Assembly: GCF_001889045.1 (NCBI RefSeq)
Contig: NZ_CP018155.1
Coordinates: 739,001 to 803,000 of the forward strand
Source of the DNA: Tenacibaculum todarodis
GTDB taxonomy: Bacteria > Bacteroidota > Bacteroidia > Flavobacteriales > Flavobacteriaceae
DNA: 64,000 nucleotides
Reading direction: 5' to 3'
Made by a program: the position numbers and the translations under genes. Under the pieces are notes generated by a model, which was not told the DNA's origin, did not search any database, and was given only the letters and a program-made list of their open reading frames with translations. Below are positions 27,344 to 36,306 of this stretch, one piece after another (within the stretch, counting starts at the first letter, position 1; each line of letters opens with the position of its first letter).

Positions 27344-28117
27344 TTACTTATCCATCCAACGTTTAAAAGCTGAAGCTTTATCTTTTCCAACAATTATATC
27401 TTCTGCGTGTGATGGTTCTATTTCAAGTTTTAGTTTCCCATTAAAATAAGAATGAACTCTTTTAATAGCATCCATACTCACCACGAATTGACGATTTATT
27501 TTAAAAAAACTATCAGGTTGTAATTGCTCTTTTAAACTTTCGAGTGAAAAATTAACTGGATATTCTCTTTTTTCGAAAGTTACTGCAAAAGTAATTCCTT
27601 GCATACTGTAAAAAAGCGCAATTTCTTCAACAGATATATGAAAAAAAGATTCGTTAGATTGAATTAAAAATCGTTTACGGTAATTAGGCTTTTCACTTTT
27701 TATGAGCGAAGCGAGTTCCTTAAAATCTATATTTGAGTTTTGATCGTGAATGAATTGAGTATTGTATTGATAGTACTTCTCAAAGGCAGTTTGCAACTCA
27801 TCTTTTTCAACAGGTTTTAACAGATAATCAATACTATTTACTTTGAATGCTTGTATAGCGTATTCGTCATAAGCGGTTGTAAATATTATAGAGTTTTCAA
27901 TGTTTACTTGTTTAAAAATTTCAAAACTTAATCCATCAGATAATTGAATATCCAATAAAACAATATCTGGATGCGGATTGTTTTGAAACCAATCAACGGC
28001 AGATTTTATACTGTTTAAACAACCAATAACTTCGGTTTTAATATCTATTTCCTGCAAGGTTTCTTTTAATAAACGTTGTGCAGGAATTTCATCTTCTATA
28101 ATTAATACTTTTATCAT
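27344..28117 (-). CDS. LytTR-type response regulator
   Basis: 257 residues. The receiver domain (1-~120) carries the acidic pair EDE near the start, the phospho-acceptor Asp in IVLLDIQLSDG (about 56) and Lys in LLKPVEKDE. A LytTR DNA-binding domain fills the C terminus (about 150-257, KRFLIQSNESFFHISVEEI start). LytTR proteins bind pairs of direct repeats roughly two helical turns apart; such pairs are visible upstream of 30468 and 34968. It lies one base after the histidine kinase gene. Confidence 0.92.
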   Translation of the reverse strand: MIKVLIIEDEIPAQRLLKETLQEIDIKTEVIGCLNSIKSAVDWFQNNPHPDIVLLDIQLSDGLSFEIFKQVNIENSIIFTTAYDEYAIQAFKVNSIDYLLKPVEKDELQTAFEKYYQYNTQFIHDQNSNIDFKELASLIKSEKPNYRKRFLIQSNESFFHISVEEIALFYSMQGITFAVTFEKREYPVNFSLESLKEQLQPDSFFKINRQFVVSMDAIKRVHSYFNGKLKLEIEPSHAEDIIVGKDKASAFKRWMDK

Positions 28118-28118
28118 T

Positions 28119-29141
28119 TTATGCTGAAATTAAAGGAATAGTAACTATAAATTTTTCTTCTTTTTCTCCATAGGTAAAGCCCTCTTTTTTAAGCAATTCA
28201 AATCGCTTACTTAGGTTGGATAAACCAGTATATGTTGAATCTACATTATCAATAATTTGTAGATTGTTACTAACAATTAACATATCATTTCCATCACTTT
28301 TAATAGAAATTTTTAACACATTTTCTTCGTTTGCAACATTGTGCTTAATGGCGTTTTCAATTAAAATTTGTAAGGTTAAAGGCGGGATTTGCATTTGCAA
28401 TGCTTCATCAGAAATATTTACTACATATTCCAAAGCATCCCCAATTCTAACTTTGTGCAAAAAAATAAAGGAATCAATAAAATCAAGTTCCTTTTTTAAG
28501 GAAATTAAATCGTGATTTTTACTTTGCAATACATAGCGATACACTTTTGATAGTTTGCGTGTGAAATGTTCTGCTGTTTTTGGATTATGTTTTATTTCTG
28601 AAATTAAAACATTCAAGCTGTTAAACAAAAAATGAGGATTTACTTGATTTTGCAACACTCTATAATCTGCTTTTAGTTTTTCCTTTTTGTAGTGTTCTGC
28701 ATTCAGCAAAGAATCTTTCCATTGCTTAAAGAAGTTTATAGCTATAGAAATACTAATAAAACCAATTAAAAAAACAACGGAACATATAAATATTATAACT
28801 GGTGCTTTTGGATAAATTAAGGACTGCCCGTTAATAAAATACCAAGCAGTAAATGGTATCCCTATGGATATAAATGTCCATAATATGATAACTCCTATTT
28901 GAATAAAAAGTCTTTTTTGTGGGTTGGAATACCAAGGATATTTTTTATTCAAATAACGGTCAAAAAATAAGCTACCTTCAACATTCAAATTGAAAAATAG
29001 CAGGTAAAAAAACAAAAACAATCCCTTTGGAATTTGCAATTGAAATTCAGCGTTTTCAGGTATACCCAAACTAACTAATTTCATTACAAGAATAGCGTAC
29101 AACGACACTAAAACAATTCTAATTACAATATTTTTTGACAT
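28119..29141 (-). CDS. LytS-type sensor histidine kinase
   Basis: 340 residues with about four transmembrane helices in the N-terminal half, then the His_kinase domain with phospho-acceptor histidine in NQVNPHFLFNSLN and a degenerate ATP-binding region (LIENAIKHN as N box, YTGLSNLSKRFELL). No extracellular sensor domain is apparent, so it probably senses the membrane or its neighbours. Ends one base before the LytTR gene. Upstream are two envelope genes that may be part of the same operon. Confidence 0.9.
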   Translation of the reverse strand: MSKNIVIRIVLVSLYAILVMKLVSLGIPENAEFQLQIPKGLFLFFYLLFFNLNVEGSLFFDRYLNKKYPWYSNPQKRLFIQIGVIILWTFISIGIPFTAWYFINGQSLIYPKAPVIIFICSVVFLIGFISISIAINFFKQWKDSLLNAEHYKKEKLKADYRVLQNQVNPHFLFNSLNVLISEIKHNPKTAEHFTRKLSKVYRYVLQSKNHDLISLKKELDFIDSFIFLHKVRIGDALEYVVNISDEALQMQIPPLTLQILIENAIKHNVANEENVLKISIKSDGNDMLIVSNNLQIIDNVDSTYTGLSNLSKRFELLKKEGFTYGEKEEKFIVTIPLISA

Positions 29142-29194
29142 TTCTAATTACAGTAAATTACAGATAGTAATATATTAAATTAAAATTAACGCTA

Positions 29195-30106
29195 TTATTT
29201 TCTTTTTGGCGGAACCAACACAATTCCTACACTAAAAAATGGTGCTGATTCAGAGTCAAAATCATACGTAATATCATCTGCATCAATCAAACTATACTTT
29301 CTACCTGCACTTACCCCTCCAAAAGCTTCTAAACGAAGCAGTTTAGTGAGTTGATAATCGGCTGTTACTCCAAAATTTGCTCTAGAATAGTTTATTTTAT
29401 CAATACTATTGTCATCAGAATGTACGTTAAAATTTCCTCCGTTAAGATTATATTTTACACCCAAATCTAATTTGTTATTTGGCAATAATGAATAACTGTA
29501 TTTTGCACTTATAGGCAAAAAAGCATTTATTTCGTGTTTATTGTTTTTATATTGCAAATTGATTAAAGGAATTAATCTTGGACTTCCCAAACGTGCACTA
29601 TATGCTAAACCACCTCCCAGTTTAAATGAGGAACTAAACTTTCTTGTGGCTGTAACTGCTCCTTGAAAAATAAAATCGTCGGAACTCAATTTAGCCTCAA
29701 AATCTGATGCTAAAGTAGGTTTTAAATTGACTAAAAGATTCCATTTTTCGTTCCATTGATGTAGCAAGGTTAACTGGTAAAAAAACGTCTGTAATTTTTC
29801 TTCGTTTTGACTAGGCTGAAACAACGGATTATCAAATGATGCTTCCACAAATCCATAACCAAACCCATTAACTAAAACAGTTTTATCGTTTTTTAATTTC
29901 TTTGGAAAGTTTACAAAAGTACCAAATTCTTGAAATGAAATTTCTTGATTTCCTAAATCATTTTTAATTTCTGATTTTTGGTAGTTTACATATTTAATTC
30001 CTGCTAATTTAAAATCCTGTGCATAACTTACTTTCAGAAAAATAAAGAAGAAAAATAGACCAACACTTGCTTTTTGCTTTGATGTATTTATATTAAAATA
30101 TCGCAT
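29195..30106 (-). CDS. DUF6268-type outer-membrane beta-barrel protein
   Basis: 303 residues from the ATG at 30106. A signal peptide (about 1-29, ending YAQ) is followed by amphipathic strands with alternating aromatic residues, ending SVGIVLVPPKRK. The pattern fits a DUF6268-like outer-membrane barrel. A frame with six more residues (start 30124) would overlap the previous gene by 16 nt, so the later start is preferred. Located between DUF2147 and the kinase in one operon. Function unknown. Confidence 0.7.
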   Translation of the reverse strand: MRYFNINTSKQKASVGLFFFFIFLKVSYAQDFKLAGIKYVNYQKSEIKNDLGNQEISFQEFGTFVNFPKKLKNDKTVLVNGFGYGFVEASFDNPLFQPSQNEEKLQTFFYQLTLLHQWNEKWNLLVNLKPTLASDFEAKLSSDDFIFQGAVTATRKFSSSFKLGGGLAYSARLGSPRLIPLINLQYKNNKHEINAFLPISAKYSYSLLPNNKLDLGVKYNLNGGNFNVHSDDNSIDKINYSRANFGVTADYQLTKLLRLEAFGGVSAGRKYSLIDADDITYDFDSESAPFFSVGIVLVPPKRK

Positions 30107-30108
30107 AA

Positions 30109-30468
30109 TTATTTTCTTTTCCATTCCATAGTTTTGCTAAAAAAGCCAACCTTTATTTTAACTTCTAACAAATTTTCTTTTGGAACAAATTCAGCATCAT
30201 ACCATTTTTTACGCTTTGGGGAATATACCTTTCCTTTCCAGGTGTCTTTAGTTTGCTTGAGTTCTTTAACCATCAGTTTTCCAATTTCAGCCTTGGGGTT
30301 ATCCGAAGACATAATTTCTCCGCAATAAAAACCATCTTGTTGTTCAATTTTTACAACTGAATTTTGCTCGCCTAAAACCCATTCGCCTACTACGTCGGAC
30401 TGTGCAAAACTGTTTATGCTAAACAAACTGATAGTAATTAGTACTATTACATTTCTTAAATTTTTCAT
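30109..30468 (-). CDS. DUF2147 domain protein
   Basis: 119 residues with a signal peptide (about 1-22, ending NSFAQ). The DUF2147 layout is complete: VVGEWVLGE.., YCGEIMSSDNP, TWKGKVYSPKRKKWYDAEF and a C-terminal EVKIKVGFFSKTMEWKR. Predicted periplasmic protein of unknown role. First gene of the operon that continues with the barrel and the LytS/LytTR pair. Its promoter shares a box with that of the tolC-type efflux operon. Confidence 0.8.
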   Translation of the reverse strand: MKNLRNVIVLITISLFSINSFAQSDVVGEWVLGEQNSVVKIEQQDGFYCGEIMSSDNPKAEIGKLMVKELKQTKDTWKGKVYSPKRKKWYDAEFVPKENLLEVKIKVGFFSKTMEWKRK

Positions 30469-30504
30469 TTATTAGATTTTTAATTTATTATTCTTAATTC
30501 TTTA

Positions 30505-30576
30505 CAAGAATAAAATATGTTCTGTTTCTTATCAGAAATTTGTTATTGAAATCGAATTTTGGGCTTTGAACTCGAA
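30505..30576 (-). promoter_or_regulatory. DUF2147/LytS operon promoter with LytTR-like operator
   Basis: A -7 box TATTCTTG (30505-30512, one mismatch to TAnnTTTG) is followed, upstream on the minus strand, by two direct repeats TTGAAATCGAA (30546-30556) and TTGAACTCGAA (30566-30576), written here on the plus strand. The repeat period is 20 nt and GTTATTGA begins exactly 30 nt from the -7 box. The same arrangement occurs upstream of 34968. Confidence 0.6.
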
Positions 30577-30592
30577 AAAAACTAATTTTTAA

Positions 30593-31267
30593 TTATTGAC
30601 TAATTAATTTTCCATCCGAAAGCTCAATAATACGGTCGCAATTAGCGGCAAATTCATCATCGTGAGTAACAGCTATAATGGTCTGTCCGCGTTCTTTTGC
30701 CAATTCTTTAAATACATCAAAAACAATATTTGTGTTTTTAGAATCGAGGTTTCCTGTGGGTTCATCGCCCATAATAATGGATGGCGAATTTATTAGTGCT
30801 CTTGCAATGGCAACCCGTTGTTGTTGCCCGCCAGATATTTTAGAGGCTTTCTTATGTTCATTGCCCTTTAGGCCTAACAAGTGAAGCGATGCGATGGCTT
30901 CAGCTTCAATTTCATCTTTACTTTTTTTATTTAGTTTTAAAGCGGGCAACATCACATTGTCCAAAACGGTAAATTCTGGTAGCAAAAAGTGAAACTGAAA
31001 CACGAAACCGATTTGTTCGTTTCTAAACTTCGCCAGTTCATTTTGTGATAAACCAGTAACCTGTGTACCATTAATTGAAATGTTTCCGTTGTATTTTGTA
31101 TCCATTGTAGATAGCAGATACAGTAAGGTGGATTTACCCGAACCCGATTTTCCGATAATGGAAACAAATTCGCCTTTTTTCACATCAAAAGAAATATCTT
31201 TTAATACTTGAAATTCTACTGGGTCGTAAAAATGCTTGTTGATATTTGATAGAGAAATTGCTTTCAT
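30593..31267 (-). CDS. MacB/LolD-like ABC transporter ATPase
   Basis: 224 residues. Walker A GKSGSGKST, signature ISGGQQQR, Walker B IIMGDEPTGNLD and H-loop VTHDDE place it in the LolD/MacB family that powers FtsX-type permeases. It is the last gene of a four-gene operon: outer-membrane channel, adaptor, permease and ATPase. Together they would make a MacAB-TolC-like pump across both membranes. Confidence 0.92.
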   Translation of the reverse strand: MKAISLSNINKHFYDPVEFQVLKDISFDVKKGEFVSIIGKSGSGKSTLLYLLSTMDTKYNGNISINGTQVTGLSQNELAKFRNEQIGFVFQFHFLLPEFTVLDNVMLPALKLNKKSKDEIEAEAIASLHLLGLKGNEHKKASKISGGQQQRVAIARALINSPSIIMGDEPTGNLDSKNTNIVFDVFKELAKERGQTIIAVTHDDEFAANCDRIIELSDGKLISQ

Positions 31268-31279
31268 TTATTTATATTT

Positions 31280-32518
31280 TTAACCTCTTAATATTTCTAC
31301 AGGGTCAACCTTTGACGCCTTGCGTGATGGAAGATATCCTGCTATTAGCGTGATAATTGCACCAAAAGAAAATGCAAATACATAATCTTTTAAATTGTAA
31401 ACAACAGGTAATGTGTTTTGTGAAGCAATTTTAAACGGTACAATGTCTAGCATTTGTACAATAACATTTCCTAAAAATAAACCTACAAATCCACCTATTA
31501 AACCAATGGCTACCGACTGTGTTAGAAAAATTTCAATAACATCTTTCCCATTGAATCCCATTGCTTTTAAGATGGCGATTTCTTTAATCTTTTCGTTTAC
31601 GGTCATATTCATAATATTGTAAATTCCAAATCCTGCAACAATCAATATGGTAAGGGAAACTGCAATTGCCAATACATCTCTCAATAAACTGGACGAAACC
31701 AGTTGGTCGTTTCCTTCTTGCCAAGATTCTACCTTGTAGTCCGTGAGTTTGCGAACTTTTTCTGCAACGGTTTTGGCATTATTATAATCATAGGTATTTA
31801 CCAAAACATCAGTTGCATAGCTTTTGTTTTTAGAAAATAATTGCCTTGCCGTTTGAATGGAAATTAAGGCGCTCGTTTTATCTGTAACTTTAGAACCTGA
31901 CTCTAAAAGCCCTATAATTTTAAAGGTTTTAGATATTCCTTCAGATGTTGAAACTGAAATGGTATTACCTGTTTTTACGCCAATGGTTTGTGCCAATCCA
32001 ACGCCTAAAATAATACCATCAGAGCGTTTGTCTAATTCACTTAAATTACCTTCTACAATATATTTTGCGGTTTCAAAAAGTTTGTTTTCATTAACTGTTT
32101 CAATACCTGAAAGCGATGCACTTGTATTTGAAACTCCGTTTCTAATAAAAACTTTCTCATTGAGTTGTAGTGCAACACCATTAATTTCAGGCAAATTCAA
32201 CAATTCATTTTTAATAGCATCTGCGTTTTTAATGCCTTGTGTATATTGAATATTTCTGGCATTATTGACCATTAAAATCGTATTACTATCTTTCGGTTTT
32301 GATATTATTGGTGTTATATCTTCCGATAAATCATTGTAAATTTTAATATGCGACATTGATGTGAAAGTGATTTCCGTTTGAATATTATTTACACCTGCCA
32401 TAAAACTGTTCATTGCTATGTACATTGAAATACCAAAGCTTACACTTAATATCGCTACTAGCAATTGCCTAAACCTTGAAGTGAGATGTACTTTTGCAAT
32501 TTTCTGATTGGTATTCAT
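31280..32518 (-). CDS. MacB-type ABC transporter permease (FtsX fold)
   Basis: 412 residues. An N-terminal transmembrane helix (about 20-40) precedes a large periplasmic MacB-like domain (about 45-270) and three C-terminal helices of the FtsX domain (about 280-405). The segment ending ASKVDPVEILRG is characteristic. It pairs with the ATPase 12 nt downstream and with the adaptor 3 nt upstream. Substrates may be peptides, lipids or drugs. Confidence 0.88.
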   Translation of the reverse strand: MNTNQKIAKVHLTSRFRQLLVAILSVSFGISMYIAMNSFMAGVNNIQTEITFTSMSHIKIYNDLSEDITPIISKPKDSNTILMVNNARNIQYTQGIKNADAIKNELLNLPEINGVALQLNEKVFIRNGVSNTSASLSGIETVNENKLFETAKYIVEGNLSELDKRSDGIILGVGLAQTIGVKTGNTISVSTSEGISKTFKIIGLLESGSKVTDKTSALISIQTARQLFSKNKSYATDVLVNTYDYNNAKTVAEKVRKLTDYKVESWQEGNDQLVSSSLLRDVLAIAVSLTILIVAGFGIYNIMNMTVNEKIKEIAILKAMGFNGKDVIEIFLTQSVAIGLIGGFVGLFLGNVIVQMLDIVPFKIASQNTLPVVYNLKDYVFAFSFGAIITLIAGYLPSRKASKVDPVEILRG

Positions 32519-32521
32519 CTT

Positions 32522-33619
32522 TTATATTTTTGATTTTACAATGATGTCTTCTTCTGTAATTCCTGAAATTACTTCCGTCCAATCATTATTTTTTCTTCCT
32601 ATTTTTATAGCTATTTCTTTATCATTTTCAAGTATGACATAATTTTCTCTAATGAGATATGCAGTTGGAATAACCAACACATTTTTACTACTGCCAGTTT
32701 CAATATTTGCTTGTAGTTGAGAACCTGAAAATATTTTAGAAGGAACTTGTTCAAACTGTGCTTCTACAACATAAGACTGCTCTGTGGTATTAAATGAAGG
32801 ATATATTTTTGAAATTTTTGCTTTAAATGTCTCGTTAGGGTTGGTGTTTAAATGCACAGAAACTGCCTGATTATTGTTTATTTTTTTAATATCATCTTCC
32901 GCAACAAATAGTTTGATGATAAACGCACCACTTCCAATTTCTGCAACAGCTTCGCCTCTTTTGATGAGTTCGCCTTGTTTTTTAAACACATTGATAACCG
33001 TTCCAGAAATAGATGAATTTAGTTTGTAATCATCAAGAATGGCTTTTTGTGTATTGACTTGTGCTAGGCTTCTTTTTTCATTTAGTTTTAAATCAGACGC
33101 AGTTGCCTTGTAACTGTCTTGTAAAACCAAAAGGTTATTTTGTGAAGCTTCATACTGCAATTCGGCTTTTTCAAAATCCAATTGTGAAACCGAATTTTTT
33201 GTACGTAAATTTTTATAACGCTGGTAATTTGTTTTGTCTAAAGACAATTGTGTTTTTGCCTGATTAATGTTTGTTTGAATTTGCTGTAATATAGAAGCAT
33301 TGGCAGAAGCATTGGTTACTGCATTGTTGTAAACTGCCTGTGCATCTTCAACTTGATTGTTTTGCACATCACTTTTTATAACAGCAACCATTGTGTTATT
33401 AGTTATAATATCGCCTTCGCTTACTGGTATTGTGGTTAAAATTCCATCTGCATTAGCAGATACGGTATATTGATTTTCTTGTTCTATAAAACCACTTGCA
33501 AAAACTGCATCTTCTATGTGTTTTCTTGTTGGTGTTGTGGTTTCTTTGTTATTACACGATGACAATAACGAAATTGCTACGAGCATACATCCTAAAAAGG
33601 TTATTCTATTCTGTTTCAT
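32522..33619 (-). CDS. Periplasmic efflux adaptor (HlyD/MacA-like lipoprotein)
   Basis: 365 residues. The lipobox LSSC gives Cys22. Barrel-sandwich half-motifs (about 45-70 and 205-225) flank a long coiled-coil hairpin (about 80-190), followed by a beta-barrel domain. This is the membrane-fusion protein that links the MacB-type permease to the TolC-type channel encoded 11 nt upstream. Confidence 0.88.
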   Translation of the reverse strand: MKQNRITFLGCMLVAISLLSSCNNKETTTPTRKHIEDAVFASGFIEQENQYTVSANADGILTTIPVSEGDIITNNTMVAVIKSDVQNNQVEDAQAVYNNAVTNASANASILQQIQTNINQAKTQLSLDKTNYQRYKNLRTKNSVSQLDFEKAELQYEASQNNLLVLQDSYKATASDLKLNEKRSLAQVNTQKAILDDYKLNSSISGTVINVFKKQGELIKRGEAVAEIGSGAFIIKLFVAEDDIKKINNNQAVSVHLNTNPNETFKAKISKIYPSFNTTEQSYVVEAQFEQVPSKIFSGSQLQANIETGSSKNVLVIPTAYLIRENYVILENDKEIAIKIGRKNNDWTEVISGITEEDIIVKSKI

Positions 33620-33630
33620 TTTTATGTTAA

Positions 33631-34968
33631 TTAATTGTTGGATTTTAAATCAATTTGTCTGATATACAATTTATACTTCGCCAATGTGTATGATGCCAAA
33701 CTTTGCAGATACGTATTTTGTGCATTTAACAAATCTTCATAACTGTCTAAACGTTCGTTTAAACTTGTAATACCACTATTGTATTTGTTTTCTGCGTGCA
33801 CATCATTTTTCTGCCTGAGAACCATAATTTTGGTGTTTTCTGCTAATTCTTCTTCAAATTGATTGACATCTAAAAGCAACAAATCGTCTTCGTTTTGGGT
33901 TACCAATTTTGTGTTTTCCAGTTGCAATTCTTGTTGTTGCAGTTCCAATTTTGATTTCTTTATTTTTGATTGAGAAGAAAAACCACTAAAGATTGGAATA
34001 TTCAGCTTTGCACCAATATATTGTTGTGGTAATTCGTTAGCGTTTGAAAAATCTGTAAATACATCGGTAGCCCAACTCGTGTTGTATTGATAGTTAAGAC
34101 TTAGATTAGGCAGAAGCAATGCTTTCTTTTCTTTTAGAAGCGATTTTTGTTTATCGACTTCCATTTCTTGCCAAGTAATTTCAGGGTGTATGGTTTCAAA
34201 ATTTGTACTTGTTAACCTGAAATTTTGAGGTGTATCTGAAATAGTAATTTGTTGGTTGGTGTTTAATTGGCTTTGCAATTGCGTATAAAATCTGATTCGA
34301 TTACTTAAAGCTTGTTGTAAAGTGTTACGATTTTGTAATTGTTTAATGTTAGCCGAATTGAGAGCATCTTCACTAACGATTCCTTTTTGAAATTTTTCGT
34401 TTGTACTGTTATATATCGTATCTGAAACCTTTAAGTTTTCTTCATAAATAACAATAGCTTCTTGTGTCAGCAAAATGGAATAATATGTTGAAGCCAAAAG
34501 ATTATAGGTGTTAAACTTGCTTTTTTGTGTGTTAATTTCACTTTGTTCAGTTACTATACCTGTTGTTTCCGAAGCAAATATTTTTTGAAAATTTAGAATA
34601 TCCCATTGTGCTTGAATTCCAGTAGAATAAACGTGTTGTTGTCCAAAGGTTAATTCTCGAAAACTACCTTCAGTAGCGTTTGGATTAAAAAACTGTTCAG
34701 GAACCAAAGTGGGTTGCAAGGTTAGGTTGTTGTTATATCCTGCACTAGCATTTACAGAAGGATATAAATAGGATTTTGCATCCTTTTTATTAGCACTTGC
34801 AATTTGTTCGCCAATGACCGCACTTTGGATTTGTATTGCGTGTTCATCAGCGTATTTCAGAACATCCTGAAATGACAGGAACTGAATTTGAGCATCAGTT
34901 TCATTCCTTTGCCCAAATATAAATGTTGTGCTTAGCGTTACTAAAAAGAGTATTAAATTTCTGTTCAT
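33631..34968 (-). CDS. TolC-family outer-membrane efflux channel
   Basis: 445 residues with a signal peptide (about 1-19). The TolC internal duplication is visible as two helical regions with coiled-coil repeats (about 130-250 and 330-440), and the protein ends in YTLAKYKLYIRQI. First gene of the efflux operon. Its upstream region holds a LytTR-like direct-repeat box in the same position as that of the LytS operon. Confidence 0.9.
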   Translation of the reverse strand: MNRNLILFLVTLSTTFIFGQRNETDAQIQFLSFQDVLKYADEHAIQIQSAVIGEQIASANKKDAKSYLYPSVNASAGYNNNLTLQPTLVPEQFFNPNATEGSFRELTFGQQHVYSTGIQAQWDILNFQKIFASETTGIVTEQSEINTQKSKFNTYNLLASTYYSILLTQEAIVIYEENLKVSDTIYNSTNEKFQKGIVSEDALNSANIKQLQNRNTLQQALSNRIRFYTQLQSQLNTNQQITISDTPQNFRLTSTNFETIHPEITWQEMEVDKQKSLLKEKKALLLPNLSLNYQYNTSWATDVFTDFSNANELPQQYIGAKLNIPIFSGFSSQSKIKKSKLELQQQELQLENTKLVTQNEDDLLLLDVNQFEEELAENTKIMVLRQKNDVHAENKYNSGITSLNERLDSYEDLLNAQNTYLQSLASYTLAKYKLYIRQIDLKSNN

Positions 34969-34995
34969 TGCAAAAAATATGTTTTAAATTCTTTG

Positions 34996-35067
34996 CAAAG
35001 ATGTAGAGCTAAGACTTCCTTTTTAGAAATTAGTTATTGAAGTCGAATTTTGGGTTTTGGGGTCGAA
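34996..35067 (-). promoter_or_regulatory. Efflux operon promoter with LytTR-like operator
   Basis: A -7 box CATCTTTG (34996-35003 on the minus strand). Upstream, written on the plus strand, are TTGAAGTCGAA (35037-35047) and TTGGGGTCGAA (35057-35067), period 20 nt. GTTATTGA starts 30 nt from the -7 box, identical to the site near 30542. The 35-nt box is nearly the same in both promoters. Confidence 0.6.
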
Positions 35068-35418
35068 AAGGAAGTGTTGAAGAATATAGAGTGGTGTTTT
35101 TATCCCATTCCATACACATTTCACTACTCTCCTATCGTCATTTCGTAAAAAGCGTATTCCATTAACATTGTAGAGAAACATTTGAGAAGAAAAAAATAAA
35201 GAAAATTTGAGGTATTAATCTCGCTTTAACCCAAAGCAAAGTAACATAACGCAGAACATTATAAGACAAAAAAAGATAGTCATAAATATTACGTTGGTTT
35301 TATAAAAATAAGTTCTATATTTTTATACTGATAATTGATATTTAATCTCTTTTACTTTTAATCATAAAGATTTTAAATTTCGATTTTTCCTTTGTCAGAT
35401 TTATATAAAGATTCCATT
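35068..35418. other. Gene-free interval
   Basis: About 350 nt between the efflux operon promoter and the SDR pseudogene. It is AT-rich with stops in all frames and I see no gene, hairpin with a T tail, or repeat copy in it. It may hold the decayed end of the region associated with the pseudogene. Confidence 0.4.
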
Positions 35419-35686
35419 TTAGTTTAATTTGCTATAAATGACAGGCATTTTTCCTTTCCAAGTTGTCCATAAATCTTCATCACTAATTAGGCTAGCCAAA
35501 AAACGTGCAACATTATTTCGACTTACTTTACAAGCATTAAAGATGGTACTTCTTTGTTGGTTAAATGTTTCATAATCTAACGATCTCTTTATAAATCAGA
35601 TTATCGGAGCTAACTGCAACCCATCCAATAGCGCTATTTTCTTTAGATAATTTTAAATCTTTGTTAAAAAAAGAATGAACATTCAT
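35419..35686 (-). pseudogene. Fragment of an SDR/NmrA-like NAD(P)H-binding protein
   Basis: Minus-strand translation in two frames. From the ATG at 35686 the frame reads FNKDLKLSKENSAIGWVAV up to a stop. One base later a second frame continues as DYETFNQQRSTIFNACKVSR, then NNVARFLASLISDEDLWTTW and KGKMPVIY to the stop at 35419. The latter is the typical C terminus of flavobacterial NAD(P)H-binding short-chain reductase-like proteins. The N-terminal Rossmann part is missing and a frameshift separates the pieces, so this is a remnant. Confidence 0.7.
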
Positions 35687-35703
35687 TTTTTATTATACCT
35701 TTG
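35674..35703 (+). promoter_or_regulatory. TetR promoter with palindromic operator
   Basis: The inverted repeat AATGAA-CA-TTCATT (35674-35687) lies directly before the -7 box TACCTTTG (35696-35703). A short palindrome abutting its own promoter fits autorepression by the TetR protein encoded at 35721. The palindrome also overlaps the start codon of the SDR remnant. Confidence 0.55.
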
Positions 35704-35720
35704 CATAAGAAATATAAAAA

Positions 35721-36305
35721 ATGGCAAAACTTCAAAAAAGTATAGACAAACGTAATGCTTTAGTAAAAGCAACTATAGAACTGGTTAATAATAGCGGTTT
35801 TCACGCAACACCAATGAGTAAAATAGCAAAAATGGCTAACGTTTCTCCTGCTACTATTTATTTATATTTTGAAAACAAACAAGACCTTGTTAATAAAACT
35901 TACGTTGAAGTTAAAGCAAAATATACAAAATATGCTTTTGAAACATACAGAGAAGATATGTCTGTAGAAACTGGTTTCAAGTTAATTTGGAATCGTATTG
36001 CAGATTTTAAACTGAAAGAATGTGAAAACGCAATGTTTTTAGCACAATGTGACAACACACCAATGATTGATGAAGAAAGTAGAAATGAAGGAATAAAACA
36101 CTTGCAACCCCTACTCGACCTTTGGGCTCGTGGAAAAAAAGAGGGGATTATAAAACCATTATCTGATTACATTTTATATGCTTATGCAATTAATCCATTA
36201 TCATTTTTAATGATTTCTCAAAAACGTGGCGCATTTACTTTAGATAGAACACATATTGAAGAAGCCTATCAGTCTGCTTGGAGCAGTATAAAAAAATGTA
36301 AATAA
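35721..36305 (+). CDS. TetR/AcrR family regulator
   Basis: 194 residues. The N-terminal helix-turn-helix (about 10-55) contains FHATPMSKIAKMANVSPATIYLYF, the TetR signature. The rest is the all-helical ligand-binding domain. It heads an operon-like run of oxidoreductase genes, with 1-nt and 8-nt gaps to the next two, so it probably controls them and itself through the palindrome at 35674. Ligands might be reactive aldehydes or quinones, judging from the genes only. Confidence 0.92.
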   Translation: MAKLQKSIDKRNALVKATIELVNNSGFHATPMSKIAKMANVSPATIYLYFENKQDLVNKTYVEVKAKYTKYAFETYREDMSVETGFKLIWNRIADFKLKECENAMFLAQCDNTPMIDEESRNEGIKHLQPLLDLWARGKKEGIIKPLSDYILYAYAINPLSFLMISQKRGAFTLDRTHIEEAYQSAWSSIKKCK

Positions 36306-36306
36306 A

